From Pilatotrama ljubarskyi (taxonomy: Eukaryota; Basidiomycota; Agaricomycetes; Polyporales; Polyporaceae), in contig MU277674.1 in assembly GCA_022385805.1 (NCBI GenBank), positions 559,251 to 623,250 on the forward strand: 64,000 nucleotides of DNA. The letters are read 5' to 3'. Shown here piece by piece: positions 34,838-46,089 of this stretch. Below the pieces are notes generated by a model that was given only the letters and a program-made list of their open reading frames with translations, was not told the origin of the DNA and searched no databases. Position numbers and translations under genes: made by a program. How positions within the stretch are numbered: position 1 is the stretch's first letter; each line of letters opens with the position of its first letter.

Positions 34838-35008
34838 TCACGCGTCCGCTGCCAGAGGCGGAAGACAGTGGCACGTGCCTTTGCAGACGCAGTCTGGCTC
34901 GGGGCCCGGACCTTGAGGGTGAGTGGGTTGGGGAGCCGGCACCGGCGTGGCCGCGGCGAGAGCGGCGAAGATGGTGATAAGCACGAGGACTTTGGCGAGA
35001 ATCTGCAT
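34838..35008 (-). CDS. tiny secreted peptide 2 with CxC-x3-CxC core (novel cluster)
   Basis: A 56-codon frame starting at ATG 35008 (gccaacATGCAG), stop TGA at 34838-34840. The signal peptide is MQILAKVLVLITIFAALAAA. The mature peptide begins TPVPAPQPTHPQGPGPEPD, then has four cysteines in CVCKGTCHCLPP, ending LAADA. CxC pairs separated by three residues are the arrangement of Cys-thiolate metal sites such as fungal metallothioneins, or of a compact disulfide knot. Which applies is unknown. A TATA element lies 51 bp upstream. The PTHP...GP spacer and CLPP match peptide 1; the CVC...CxC core matches peptide 3. No database family recalled. Confidence 0.68.
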   Translation of the reverse strand: MQILAKVLVLITIFAALAAATPVPAPQPTHPQGPGPEPDCVCKGTCHCLPPLAADA

Positions 35009-35864
35009 GTTGGCTTTTGTGGCCCTTGTCCCTGATACAGGAAATCACGCAGGACTCTCTTATATGAAGGTGTGAAGTGACCTGCATTGGAGTGCTATTC
35101 GCGGGGAGCTGACTCATTCAATCCCGTGCTCATCGTACAGCTAACTCATCCGTGCGCCCGCGCCCAGCTGCTGTCTAGATGAGCGGTATATGAACTCAAG
35201 CGACGTCCTGCAGACAAGTGTACCTATCGGAGGCACGCCCGTCGGCGTTGATGAAGGCGGGCACGCAGTCCGGCATGCGGACTCCACAGTGTGTCCGGGA
35301 GAGGACGTCAACACACTCGTCCAACGAGAGCTATCGCTTTACAAGGCGTCAAGGCCTGGCAAGCGCAACATGATAAGCACGAGATTTCCCCGTATCCGAT
35401 ATCTGCGCTCTCTGACCAGGCTGATTGCACCGCTACAGGTTGACACTGCACCCACGGTCCTACCATTCAAGTTGTACACCCCTAGCATCGCGGATAGGGC
35501 CCTATCTTCCATCCCAGACCAGCCTATGATCCGCAAAACCGTATACTTGATATGCACCCGGCCATGAGAGCAACGATATGATGTCGGGGCACATTTGTAC
35601 GCGCCCCTGGGCCGCACATAATGGCTGCGTTCCTACCACTGGCATGCCGCATCTGTCAACGCCCGCGCGCAGCTTGACACATGTCTGAAGATCTGAAGGC
35701 TTCAATGCCAGGCATGCCAATGCCGTCGCTCCCCTTTCCCCTAGTGTTTAATGTCACAGCGCGCCCCTTGACATGCCGGGCGTTGAGGCACAGTAGCTTA
35801 AAGGCTGCACGTAGGACGGACACTCGGCGATATCGACGAGCTCTCATCCCATCCGCTCCACACC
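35009..35864. other. divergent spacer between secreted peptides 2 and 3
   Basis: 855 bp separating two small-peptide genes transcribed away from each other. A 125-codon plus-strand frame (35190-35567) has no domain and is not called. Confidence 0.45.
35059..35064 (-). promoter_or_regulatory. TATA element of small secreted peptide 2
   Basis: TATAAG (within CATATAAG) on the minus strand, 51 bp before the start codon at 35008. Supports that the tiny frame is transcribed. Confidence 0.5.
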
Positions 35865-36087
35865 ATGCAGATCATCAGCACACTCATCCTGCTTGCTGCC
35901 TGCTTCTCCGCCGTGGCCGTTGGTTCGCCCGGACTCGTGGAGGAGATCCGCTGTGTCTGTGTCACGGACCCTTGCCCATGCGCAGGCAACTCTGCGTGAG
36001 TAACACTAGGTGAGAGACGCATCCGGCAGCCTGAGGTATGGTCATACTCACTACAGGCAATACAGAACACGTTCTAAAGCCACCTAG
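35865..36087 (+). CDS. tiny secreted peptide 3 with CxC-x4-CxC core (novel cluster)
   Basis: Start ATG at 35865 (ccacaccATGCAG) with signal peptide MQIISTLILLAACFSAVAVG. The mature part is SPGLVEEIR followed by CVCVTDPCPCAGNSA. Two readings exist. Unspliced, the frame stops at TGA 35997-35999 (44 aa). However, a perfect donor GTGAGT starts at 35996 and an acceptor ctacag ends at 36056. The 61-nt intron is of normal size here and lets the protein continue QYRTRSKAT to TAG 36085-36087 (53 aa). I list the spliced extent. Four cysteines in CxC-x4-CxC parallel peptide 2, and both begin with MQI. It lies 430 bp upstream of the chitin synthase on the same strand. Function unknown. Confidence 0.62.
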
Positions 36088-36516
36088 AGTCGAGATCGTG
36101 CATCGGAGAAGAAGGGATGGGGGAGCTCCTGTTTCGCAATCAAGTCCATGGTCTGAAGTTGTAGTCGATTCGAATGTCAGAAGGATCTCTTTGATAGTAC
36201 CATTATTGAGACAAGAAGCCGGAAGCGGAATGCGAGTGTACTTATCAAGCTGGTATATGCGAGTATATGCACAGCTATAGCGAGAGGCCGAAGCTGAAGG
36301 GGCTGCCAAGTCTGGCTGCGGGAATTCGAGACGGACGCGTCGCGGTCACATGACCTGATACGGAGACGCGTCACGGCTGTGTTCGAGTTTGCTGCGCGCC
36401 GAGAGTGGGCGGCTTCGACTCCCAGGTCTCTCTCCTCTCCCCGGCGACCTCCCTCCGCCCTTCTCTGGCTACCCCCTCTGCTCCTTCACCTGCTCATTTC
36501 AAGACATCCGACCAAC
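36088..36516. other. promoter region of the chitin synthase
   Basis: 429 bp between peptide 3 and the chitin synthase start. CT-rich just before the ATG. No gene seen. Confidence 0.5.
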
Positions 36517-39500
36517 ATGGCTGGCCGACGGAGACCCATCACGTATACCCCTCTCAACGACGAGAACGACAACGACCACGATGCCTCGCCCTCGCGCTCC
36601 GCCATCATGCGCTACGCCCTGTCGGACGGACCTCTTCCTTCCCTCGACTCCACATTTGACTACGACAGGATCGACGCGGCAGTTACGAACGTGCAGCAAC
36701 GCTTTTCTACCACGAGGACTTCACCCGTTCGGCACCCATCTTTGCCGCCTGTGCCCGAGGCATCCGAGGAGGGTTCGCTAGCAGGCGATCGCGCATCTCT
36801 CTCTAGGAGCAGCTCTGCGTCAGGAGCTACGATTGTTGGTCAGAGGTGAGCGTCGCAAGCTCGTGTGGTTGACTGTGCGCGCATACATGCACCATAAGAG
36901 TGCTTCCATGGGTGCTGAGACATCCACCGGTTGCACAAGACTGTAAGAGCACTTCATATAGTGATTATATGGTGAGAAAACACTGCATGTGCCCTGTATC
37001 TCAGAATGTGCTGCCCTAGTCGCATGCTGAGTATACGAGGCACTCCCATGCAAATGCAGTCAACGTCTGACGCGATTTCTCCGGCGCGTTTGGAACGTTG
37101 TCAACGGCGCCCAGTCGATGCATACTTTGACAGAGGTTTCCGTGTAGCCACCATGTCATCGCTCGCTACATGGACCGATACCCTCGGTGATGGGTGCGAC
37201 TATGACTGCCGAGAGTCTGTTGCCTTTTCCAAGAGGAGAGAGCCCAACCACCATATGACACCCCACGCATCTTACCGTCGTTGAGGCGAGTCTTGCTAAC
37301 CTCCCTTGAACCGTAGGCAAACTCAGCAGATCGAATACGGCCCTCTCCCCACGATCACCTCCGGAGAGCCCCTTCAATGGGACAACCTCTACGGCGCTCC
37401 TGCTCCCCAGGACGACCCCTTCGCCGACTCGCATGCCCCCGTCTACCATCAACCCGTGCCCCAGCCACCTGCTTACCAGCGCCCCGCGCTCGTCGCTCAA
37501 AACACGTCCCAGTCCAGCTTCTATGACCCCAACCCGCCGTACTACAAGACGCCCGAGCGATCCTCATGGGCCGCGCCCTCCCGTCCCGTCTCCGCATACA
37601 GCACGGTAACGTCTGTGCCATCCAACGGCACGGGATGGGGATACGCTACGCCCTCCCAGACGCACAGTGAGCGCCCGACGTCCGGGCTCTACGCCGCGGA
37701 CTCCAGCATCGACCACTTCCGGCACGACACAGAGGCGTATGCCTCGGGCGCGCACTCGCGGCCGTCTTACCGACCCCCGCGCTCCCGCTCACCCACGCCC
37801 GCCTTCGAGGACGAGGACTACCAGATTGCTGGGGACGGCAGCGTGCACTATACGGGGTACACGCCGTCGCCGCACCGCCGCCCGCTCTCGCAGATGTCGA
37901 CGAACGCGGAGCAAGACATCGTGCAGCACGGACAGTCCCCATCTGCATTCCTCCGGGCGCGCGCGCAGTCCGAGCCCGCGGACGCCGAGAAAGCGTCGCT
38001 CGCGCACTCAAACTCCAACGCGACCTCCACGTCGCTCGGGTCTCTGGCGTCCGCCGGGCGCGAACCCGACACGCCCGTGACGACGAGGCACTTTGGTCCC
38101 GCACCCGCGGGGCGGGTCCTGCGGCGGCACAAGACGAAGAAGCGCGTACAGCTCACGAACGGGAACCTCGTGCTTGACCTCGCAGTCCCGCCCAAGCTCG
38201 TTCTGCCGAGGCGCGGGGAGCCGGAGTCGACGAAGACGCGGTACACCGCGGTGACGTGCGACCCGGACGAGTTCGAGAAGCGGGGGTTCTTCTTGCGGCA
38301 GAACGAGATGCGGCGGACGACGGAGCTGTTTATTGTTATTACTATGTATAATGTGCGTGCTTCGTTCGAGCTGCTAGGCGCAAGGCGTGCTGATGGGTGG
38401 GGTTGCAGGAGGACGAGATTTTGTTTTGCAGGACGATGTATGGGGTGATGCGCAACGTCGCGCATCTGTGCTCGCGCAAGAACTCGCGCACCTGGGGTCA
38501 AGACGCGTGGAAAAAGGTGTGTTCTCACTTCCCTCTTCTCCACCTTCCCGCTCATCCGTCTGCGTCAGGTGGTCGTCTGCATCGTCGCCGACGGGCGGAA
38601 AAAGGTGCACCCGCGCGTGCTCGACTGTCTCACGTTGCTGGGCGTGTACCAGCCGGGGGACCACATGAAAAACATGGTGAACAACAAGCCGGTGACGGCG
38701 CACCTGTTCGAGTATACGACGACGTTCGGGCTCGACGAGAACCTGCACTTCAAGTACCCGGACAAGGGCATCGTGCCGACGCAGATCATTTTCTGCATGA
38801 AGGAGAAGAACCAGAAGAAGATCAACTCACACCGGTGGTTTTTCAATGCCTTCGGCCGGCTGCTACAGCCCAATGTATGCGTGTTGCTGGACGTAGGGAC
38901 GCGTCCGGGGAACAAGAGCATCTATCACCTCTGGAAGGCGTTCGACGTGAACTCGAACGTCGCAGGCGCGTGCGGTGAGATTGCGGTGTACAAGGGCAAG
39001 CATTGGCGTGGCCTCCTCAACCCGCTCGGTACGTGCCTCGTCCCGGCATCTAGTATGTACGATGTCTGATGGTACTAATGGGGTGGGGCATGAGCAGTCG
39101 CGGCGCAAAACTTCGAGTACAAGATCACAAACATCCTGGACAAGCCGACCGAGAGTCTGTTTGGGTATATCAGCGTCCTGGTGAGCCATCCACCCCTGCA
39201 ACTGACTGGGCATGCGTGGCGCTGACAAGCTGTCGGGAACATAGCCGGGCGCGTTCTCCGCATACAGGTACATTGCGCTGCAAAATGACAAGTACGGGAT
39301 GGGCCCGCTCGCGTCTTACTTCAAGGGTGAGGTCCTACATGGTCGCGATACGGACATTTTTACATCCAACATGTGTAAGTACGCCGCGCCTACTTGATGA
39401 CATACATGCTCACTCATGTTTCGTTAGACTTGGCCGAGGATGTACGTTGACCCCCGCAAAGCACATTGATATGCAGCAACTGACAATCAATGACTGAATC

Positions 39501-41258
39501 CAGCGAATCCTCTGTTTTGAGCTCGTCGCGAAGGCCAACTCCAACTGGTACGTCCCCAACTCTCTCATCTCATCCCACACAGCGAATGCTGACAATGCAT
39601 TCAGGGTCCTGAAGTACGTCAAGAGCGCGATCGCAGAGACGGACGTGCCGGAAGCCCTTCCCGAGTTCATCAGCCAGCGCCGCCGCTGGCTGAACGGCTC
39701 ATTCTTTGCCGCGACGTATGCGATCGCCCACTTGGGCCAGATCCTGCGCTCCGGCCACAGCATGGGCCGGAAGGTCGTGCTCGTCGTGGAGACGATATAC
39801 AACGTGATCAACCTGATTGCATCGTGGTTCGCGGTGGTGAGTAGGAACCGTTGCGCATGGGTTGGGTTGGTGCTGATGTGTGGACTCGGATGGGTGAAGG
39901 GGAACTTCTACTTGTTCTTCGTGAGTGCGGCTTTGCTCGGTGAGGGATTATTCCGGTGTTGAGTGTTGCTCTGTACAGGTTATCTTGACCTCGTCTCTCG
40001 AAAGCGAGTCATTCGGCATGCCCGGTATCCGGTACTTCAACGCAGTCATTCAGGTAAACATGTCGGCCTCGCTCTCAAGGCGATTCTGTCTGACCTTCCG
40101 CTTTCAGTTCCTAATGGCCGGCCTCGTCATCGCCTGCTTCTTGTTCTCCATGGGCAACAAGCCGAAGGCGTACGTGCAATCTTTGAAGGGTCATGCTGAC
40201 GAGTGCATAGTACTGACTCTCCTCCATAGTGCGCGATGGAAGTACAAGATCTGCACACTGATCTTCGCCGTCCTCATGGTCTACGTCATTTTCTGTGCCG
40301 TGATGTGTTCCATTCAGGCTGCATACCACGGCGGTGACGCCTACCGCATCATGCTCTTCAGTATCATCATGACGTACGGAGGTACGGGCATGTGTCTTTG
40401 TCTCTTGTCGACAGGCTTGCTGACAGCGTGCCGGTCAGTGTATGCGATCTCGAGTGTGCTGTCGTTCGACCCGTGGCACATGCTCACGAGTTTCCTCCCA
40501 TATATGCTTCTGTCTCCGACTTATGTCAACATTCTGCAAATGTGAGTCGGCTTGAGGTTTACCTGTCCAAGGACTTGCGTTAATCTCCCCTCCTTGTCCA
40601 GTTACGCTTTCTCCAACCTCGACGACGTAAGTCCGAAGTCCGAATCCCTGCCAGTGCGAGACGTGCTGATCTAGAGATCATCTCATAGATCTCCTGGGGC
40701 ACCAAGCAAGACAAGGAGATCGACACGGACCTCGGCGCCGTCATCCAGAACAGCAACTCGCAAGTCGACCTCGAGGTGCCCACGGACGCCGCGGACGTGA
40801 ACAGCATATACGAGGAGGCGCTTGACAACCTGAAGAACCGCAAGCCGCTCGTGAAGTCAAGCACCGGGCTGAGTACCGCCGAGAAGGAGCAGCTCGCGAA
40901 GGATTACTATGCGAACGTGCGGACGAACGTTCTCTTGGCTTGGGTGCTCTCGAACGTGAGTTGCTGGTCTACATTACCGTGTTGGGCGGTGCGATGCTAA
41001 CAACGATGGAATCAGGGCTTGCTGCTGGTCGCGATCTTAGGTGGCGGAGACGCTGCGAACACCTTCGCCAACACGGGAAACGATACCTTCAGCCGGACGA
41101 AGACGTACATGACGTTCATCCTCGCGTTCGTCGCCATCACCAGTATCATCGTAAGGCTGTTCCCCCCGCCCCCTTCTAGTTCGCCATGCTAAGCAGTCGT
41201 TTTTTCAGCGCTTCATGGGCTCCACGCTATACCTCCTTGCCCGCGTGTTCACCGGATA
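36517..41258 (+). CDS. chitin synthase, division 1 (class III-like)
   Basis: Processive GT2 enzyme that polymerises UDP-GlcNAc into chitin at the plasma membrane. Start ATG at 36517 ([18 protein letters not shown]). A long Pro/Ser/Tyr-rich cytosolic N-terminus spans the first two coding exons, separated by an unusually long 471-nt intron. The CHS1N region appears as [20 protein letters not shown], then [16 protein letters not shown]. Catalytic blocks are [42 protein letters not shown], the acid site YLAEDRILCFEL and the product-binding [11 protein letters not shown]. Multi-helix membrane segments follow, with [11 protein letters not shown]. The end is [18 protein letters not shown] at 41256. 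All invariant division-1 residues visible are intact. At least a dozen introns. The long N-terminus favours class III, but the class needs a tree. Confidence 0.95.
36846..37316 (+). other. 471-nt intron in the chitin synthase gene
   Basis: Donor GTGAGC after CAG-AG and acceptor ccgtag before G-CAA give Q-R-Q-T-Q-Q in frame. A branch-like gctaac lies about 20 nt before the acceptor. Most introns here are 50-60 nt, so this one is about eight times longer. The open frames inside have no domain. Confidence 0.7.
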
Positions 41259-41527
41259 GGCGCACACGTCACTTTGGCCAAATCTCCACCTGTCTCTCGG
41301 ACTCATGTATGTCCACTATGTACTTCACCGACATACCCTCTATGCCGCCACCCTCGACTACTTATTACGGACTGCAGTATATCGTCCTGCTCGGATATTG
41401 TACATATATGCATATACGAGTATACACATCGCTATGTTTCTCGTTCGGCGATGGCGAACGTCTACGTAGAGAGTTAGCAGGCAAGAGGGAGAACGCACCA
41501 CCGGTCGTGAATGAAGGCGCAATGCAC
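41259..41527. other. convergent 3' spacer
   Basis: 269 bp between the chitin synthase and R3H genes. Presumed overlapping 3' UTR space. Confidence 0.6.
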
Positions 41528-42986
41528 TCAAGAGAAGAGGTAGTCATAGAACGACTTCCGCCCCAAGCCCTCCGTGGTCGCAGGCTCCCCACGCTGGCGG
41601 CCCCTCCTCGGTGCTCTCCTGGCGGGAGAGCGCGAAGGCGACGACGCCGCCCTCCGCTGACGGTCCAGAAGCCTCGACCGAAGCCCCTCCGGGCCCTGCC
41701 GCCTCCTCACGTCAGCCACAAGCGTCCTGTCCACGTCCATCTCCGCGTCGCTCAGCGAGAGTGCAGCAACGCCACTTTCCAGTACCTCGTCTTCGCCCTC
41801 TGGCGCGGATAGGTCCCCCTCGGCGTCGGAGCCGCCCAGGACGGACCAGCCATCGTCCAGCGTCGCCATAGACGGGACGGACGACCCAGCGTACCTTGCT
41901 CCCACCATCGGGGAGGACGGGGCGGACGCATCGGAGGACACTTCGACGATTGCGCCAAGCGCGCGGGCGGGTGTGCGCACCGGCGGACCCTCTGAGTCGG
42001 ACATGTCGCGGTCTGAGATGAGCTCGGACTCGGAGTCGAATTCGTGGCTGGAGAGTTCGGAAAACTCGGATAGGTCTGTTACGGGCGGCGTGTCGAGGAC
42101 TGGGACGGCGTGGCGGCTGGGGCGGGTCACGTTGGGGCGGAGGAGGTAGGTGAGGCGTTGCCCAGACGTGTCCTTGCCTGCACCAGGATGCCATCAGATG
42201 GGCTGAACGAAGCGAAAGGAAAAGAGGAACTTACTAAAGCTGACCACATCATGGTACCTCGCACAACAGTGTACAACGTAGCGGGTGAACGCGTCGTCAA
42301 TGATACTCCACACAAGCTGAAGAGGAGTCCGCGAGACCTCCGTTATGGCCTCGGAGGTACCGATGGGCACGCCCGGGAAAGTGAGGCCAGCTGTGTTGTC
42401 AGGCGATAGCATGATTGCTGCGGGGGAGAGCCAAGACACAATCTCGTCCTCCACTTCACGAACGAGCAACTCCGTCCGCGGACCCGACTTGCGGAGCTGT
42501 CGACGCATACCCTTGAGACTCAAAGAGTACCGGCCTGCATTGGCGGATTCAGGTTCGGTGGATGCGGGAATGGCGGCGGGCACGACATTGTTGCGGGAGA
42601 GGTAGTTGGGAAGGGGCTGGGGGAAGGTCGCGCGGCTGTTCGGTAGAGGGACGGCATAGTCCCTCCGGGTGGGCGCCACTACATGGGCATTGCCCACAAA
42701 ACGAGCTGCATTCCGAGAAGGAATCAGCCTGGTGAACGCATGTGCAGGATAGACGAAGAGACATACCGTTCTCCTTGCGTCGCACCCACCGCTTGCCCTC
42801 TTTCTCGTCTCGCTTATTCCGCCTGGCTGCTGAGGCAGACGGGACGGTCTTGTCCGTCTGCATCCGCAGATGAGCAAAGCGTTCGGATACCCCTGGGTTC
42901 CGCAGGATGGCTGGAAAGGACATGGGCACTGGTCCAGCCTCTCTGGCCTGTGCGAGGGGGTTGGGTGGTTGCTGAAGAGTCTCCAT
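41528..42986 (-). CDS. R3H-domain protein (R3HDM4-like)
   Basis: Predicted single-stranded nucleic-acid-binding protein. Start taken at ATG 42986 (METLQQPPNPLAQAREAG), with G at +4. An in-frame alternative ATG lies six codons upstream (43004). The first exon ends in the R3H-associated N-terminal motif (DEKEGKRWVRRKEN-ARFVGNAHVV-PTRRDY). A helical region (ELLVREVEDEIVSWLS) precedes the R3H domain. The signature R-x3-H is RYVVH, in FTRYVVHCCARYHDVVSFSK, followed over an intron by DTSGQRLTYLLRPN. The last exon is acidic and Ser-rich (SDSEGPPV, LSDAEMDVD) and then Arg-rich (RSPARRAPRRGRQRG), ending GRKSFYDYLFS. Human R3HDM4 has the same two-domain layout. Cellular role not established. Divergent from the tyrosinase gene. 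Confidence 0.88.
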
Positions 42987-43180
42987 GACTGTAACGAGAT
43001 TCACTGCTTCCTGGACAAGAGGTATTCCAGACGGTACCCCGAGTGTGCTAGGTCGAGATAGAGGTCGAGGGGACGGAGGAGCCTGAGTCTGCCTGAGTAA
43101 GGAGTGTCGGGACCGGGACAGCGAGCGGGACCGCTGAATTGCCGCTCAAGCGTCCCGCCGGCGGCGGCGGCGGCCCGAGG

Positions 43181-43200
43181 TACTGTAGTACAGTACTGTA
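43181..43200. promoter_or_regulatory. nested palindrome, possible dimeric factor site
   Basis: TACAGTACTGTA (43189-43200) is a perfect 12-bp palindrome. It overlaps the odd palindrome ACTGTA-G-TACAGT (43182-43194). Half-site ACTGTA/TACAGT is used three times in 20 bp, directly beside a GGC repeat, between two divergent genes. Binding factor unknown. Confidence 0.4.
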
Positions 43201-43572
43201 TACACGACCACACACGGCCATACAGCGCTGATCGCACGCCACCGGCATGTCCGCATCCTCCGGGCAGACCACACTTTGACCGTACTCCTACCGCACCGGG
43301 TTCCTTGACGCCTCAATCGCCCAGCTCCATCGCCGGCTTGATATTGTACTAATCTGCGATGGTACCTCGAGTTGCATGCTACCACGTTCCCTGGACAGTG
43401 CCGAAGGATTAGAACGTGATCGCTGGTTTTGACCGGCACCCGGTACTTGCGCAACTAGCTCGAACATGATAGCTCCCCGACGGCAGCCGTCAAGCTAAGA
43501 GTGAAACACGTCCGGGGGACCTTGGACGCTGCCTTTGTCAAGCGCTTTGCACACAGTGGGCCGTCGTGTGAG

Positions 43573-43580
43573 TATATAAG
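43573..43580 (+). promoter_or_regulatory. TATA box of the tyrosinase gene
   Basis: TATATAAG, 115 bp upstream of the start codon at 43695 and followed by a CT-rich stretch, as in strongly regulated fungal promoters. Confidence 0.6.
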
Positions 43581-43694
43581 CGAGCACTTGCCCTTCTCAA
43601 AGCTGCAGTTTAGCTGCCGATCCCTCTATCGATTTCCTCCGCCATCTCGCACTGTAACACATCTGTTCTAGTATACGGCGACACAGGGGAAGAA

Positions 43695-45856
43695 ATGGGT
43701 GACCATTACATTACTGCTGGCGTAGTTGCTGTCGACGACGCTGGACAAGGGGTCTTCAACCGGCGAGAGATCGTCGACTTCATGCAGGACGACTATCAAT
43801 GGTCACTTTACGTCCGCGCTCTTTGTAAGTGCATTGCTGGCTCGCTGCGGCTGATCTCGGTCCTAGTGCGAAACTAACCATACCTGTCACAGCGCACATG
43901 ATGTACGATGTCACAGAGATATCTCGAGCATCTTACTGGCAAATTGCCGGCATCCACGGTGCTCCCTATGTCTCTTACGATGGAGCGGGCGATGACCCCC
44001 ATCACCCATCACCAGCGAGGGGATATTGCACCCACGGCTCGGTCCTCTTCCCGACCTGGCACAGGCCCTACGTTGCTCTTATTGAGGCGAGTAGTAGCTC
44101 AAAACGCGCCGGGTTTTGACTTTTCTAAAATCGCTCTAGCAAGAGATTCAACGCATCGCCATGTTGAAGGCGCAGGAGTACGACGATCCCCAGGGACGCT
44201 GGAGGAACGCTGCCATTGCCCTTCGGCAGCCTTACTGGGACTGGGCGAGCACTGCAAAACCTCCTCAGGCGCTTTATGCAAACGCAACAATAGAGATACT
44301 CATGCCTCCCAGAGGTGTCAGGACCAGCGTCGACAACCCCTTCGCGCAGTACAGGTTCCCGCATATACCTGCAGGTTTCCCCGGGCCCTTCAACGCAGCC
44401 TTGTGGACTGCGACACACAGACACGCTATCATGAAACTCGGAAAGGTACTAGATGTCGTTGAGAGCTTGGAAGCGTGAGTTGTAATTCGCATGTGCGCTC
44501 TCTGAGGCTAGCTTTGGTTGATAAGAGATCTATCCTGCTCAGGAGCCTCGAGAATAACTTCCCGTTTCGCAGCATCGGGACTGCCGCCCTCTTGAACAAG
44601 GTCACTACCTGGCCTGCATTCAGCAACGATAACAACGGCCAGAATGCAGAGCCTGCGGAGCGTAGCCTCGAAAGTCAGCACAACAATATCCACCAGACTG
44701 TCGGCGGAGGGCCGGACAGAGGTCATATGAGCGTAGCGCAGGCTGCAGGTGCGTCCGAGTGCATGTTGTACTGACAACTGTCCCTGACACGGCGCGTCGG
44801 CAGCTTTCGACCCCTTTTTCTGGCTCCACCACTCTCAGACCGATAGGCTCTTCGCGTTGTGGAGTGCGCTGCATCCCGATGCATGGGTCACTAATTCCCA
44901 CGATGCGGACGGCACTTACACAATCGATCCAACCGCGGCCGTCGACGAGAACACCGGTATGCACCGTTTGTTTGCCCACGGTCGCCAGTATGATTCGCAG
45001 CTTACGGTGTTTGTCGCAGATCTGACCCCCTTCTACTCCAGCCAGACTCAGTTCTGGACCTCTGCCGACCTGCAAGTGCCGCCGGAAGGGCTTTTCGGGT
45101 ACTCATACCCGGAGTTCGACGCGGTCAGAAACGAAAGCAGCAAGGACGTCATCCGCGCCCACATCAAGGAGCAGGTCGACGTCATCTATCCTCTCGATAT
45201 ATACATCAAGCGATGGATAGCATTCGACACCGTTGCACGATCCCGCGTGCGCGCCGCGGCGGAGCCTCCTTCCGTCCTACACTGGTCTGCCCACATCACC
45301 GCAAAGAAGTACGCGCTCGGCGGCAGCTTCGAGATCCTCGTCTTCCTTGGGGCCGTCCCGGACGACCCCAGGGAGTTTTGCACAAGCCCGAGCTATGTGG
45401 GCAGCTACTCGGCGTTCGTGAACAGCGAGCCGGAGCGCTGCGCGAATTGCGTCCGCCAAGGGAACATCACCATCGGCAGCGCGGTATCGCTCAACGATGC
45501 GATCATGAACGCCGCAGAGGTGTCCTCGTTCGATCCTGACGAGGTCGTGCCCTACCTGAAGCGCGAGCTGCACTGGCGCGTGCACACGGTGAGTAGCAGC
45601 TTCACTGGGAGATGGACGGCGTCGACTGAGCTGAGAATGATGCCCCGTAATTCTGCAGGGCTCGGGACCTGCCATACATGCGGCCGAAATAGAGGAGCTC
45701 GAGGTGGACGTCTCCGCAGTACGCTACTACCTCTCGGACCAGGATGCTTTGCAAGCGAAGGAGAAGCCGATCGTCTACCATGACGTGACGCGTGGACGGC
45801 CGGGAGGATGTCGCCATCATACCAACAGTGGTGTTATTTCCTCAATGGGGCAGTGA
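43695..45856 (+). CDS. tyrosinase (polyphenol oxidase)
   Basis: Type-3 copper enzyme that hydroxylates monophenols and oxidises o-diphenols to quinones, the first step of melanin formation. Start [15 protein letters not shown]; no signal peptide, as usual for cytosolic latent fungal tyrosinases. CuA ligands are His in IAGIHGAPY, His of CTH and His of FPTWHRPYV; the CTH Cys would form the Cys-His thioether. CuB ligands lie in HNNIH and [15 protein letters not shown]. The C-terminal lid domain has [38 protein letters not shown] and ELHWRVHT. The last exon, after a 70-nt intron, ends [14 protein letters not shown] plus a short tail, TGA at 45854-45856. Length is near that of Agaricus PPOs. All six copper histidines are present. 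About five introns. Confidence 0.95.
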
Positions 45857-46089
45857 GCTGTAGAAAGATCTCACAGCGTACCAGTCGTCTCTCGAGAGCT
45901 GGCCCACATGTACGATACAACTACGTAGTAGTCTTGGTACATGGCGATACCACCGTTTTCTGAGTTGTCCTGAAGCCGTGCGCGTCCTGTTCGAATGTTC
46001 AGAAGTCGGCATTCAAGTGCCGCCCGCATACGCGGCAAAATGATACTTACAGTACTACTCGTACTTAGTAGGTGCCAGTGTCAAAACTC

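Larger units (their letters stand above)
42987..43694. other. divergent promoter region R3H / tyrosinase
   Basis: 708 bp between start codons on opposite strands. Contains a GGC-repeat tract (43160-43173), a nested palindrome at 43181-43200 and the tyrosinase TATA box. Confidence 0.6.

Noticed and set aside
35190..35567. Plus-strand frame of 125 codons between peptides 2 and 3
   Set aside because: No signal peptide, no domain, low similarity to anything recalled.
34838..36087. Interpretation of the tiny peptides as basidiomycete mating pheromone precursors
   Set aside because: They have secretory signal peptides and lack a C-terminal CaaX prenylation motif; no pheromone receptor gene is nearby.
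37006..37284. Open frame inside the long chitin synthase intron
   Set aside because: No domain and not in frame with the flanking exons; the donor/acceptor pair of the long intron gives the better protein.
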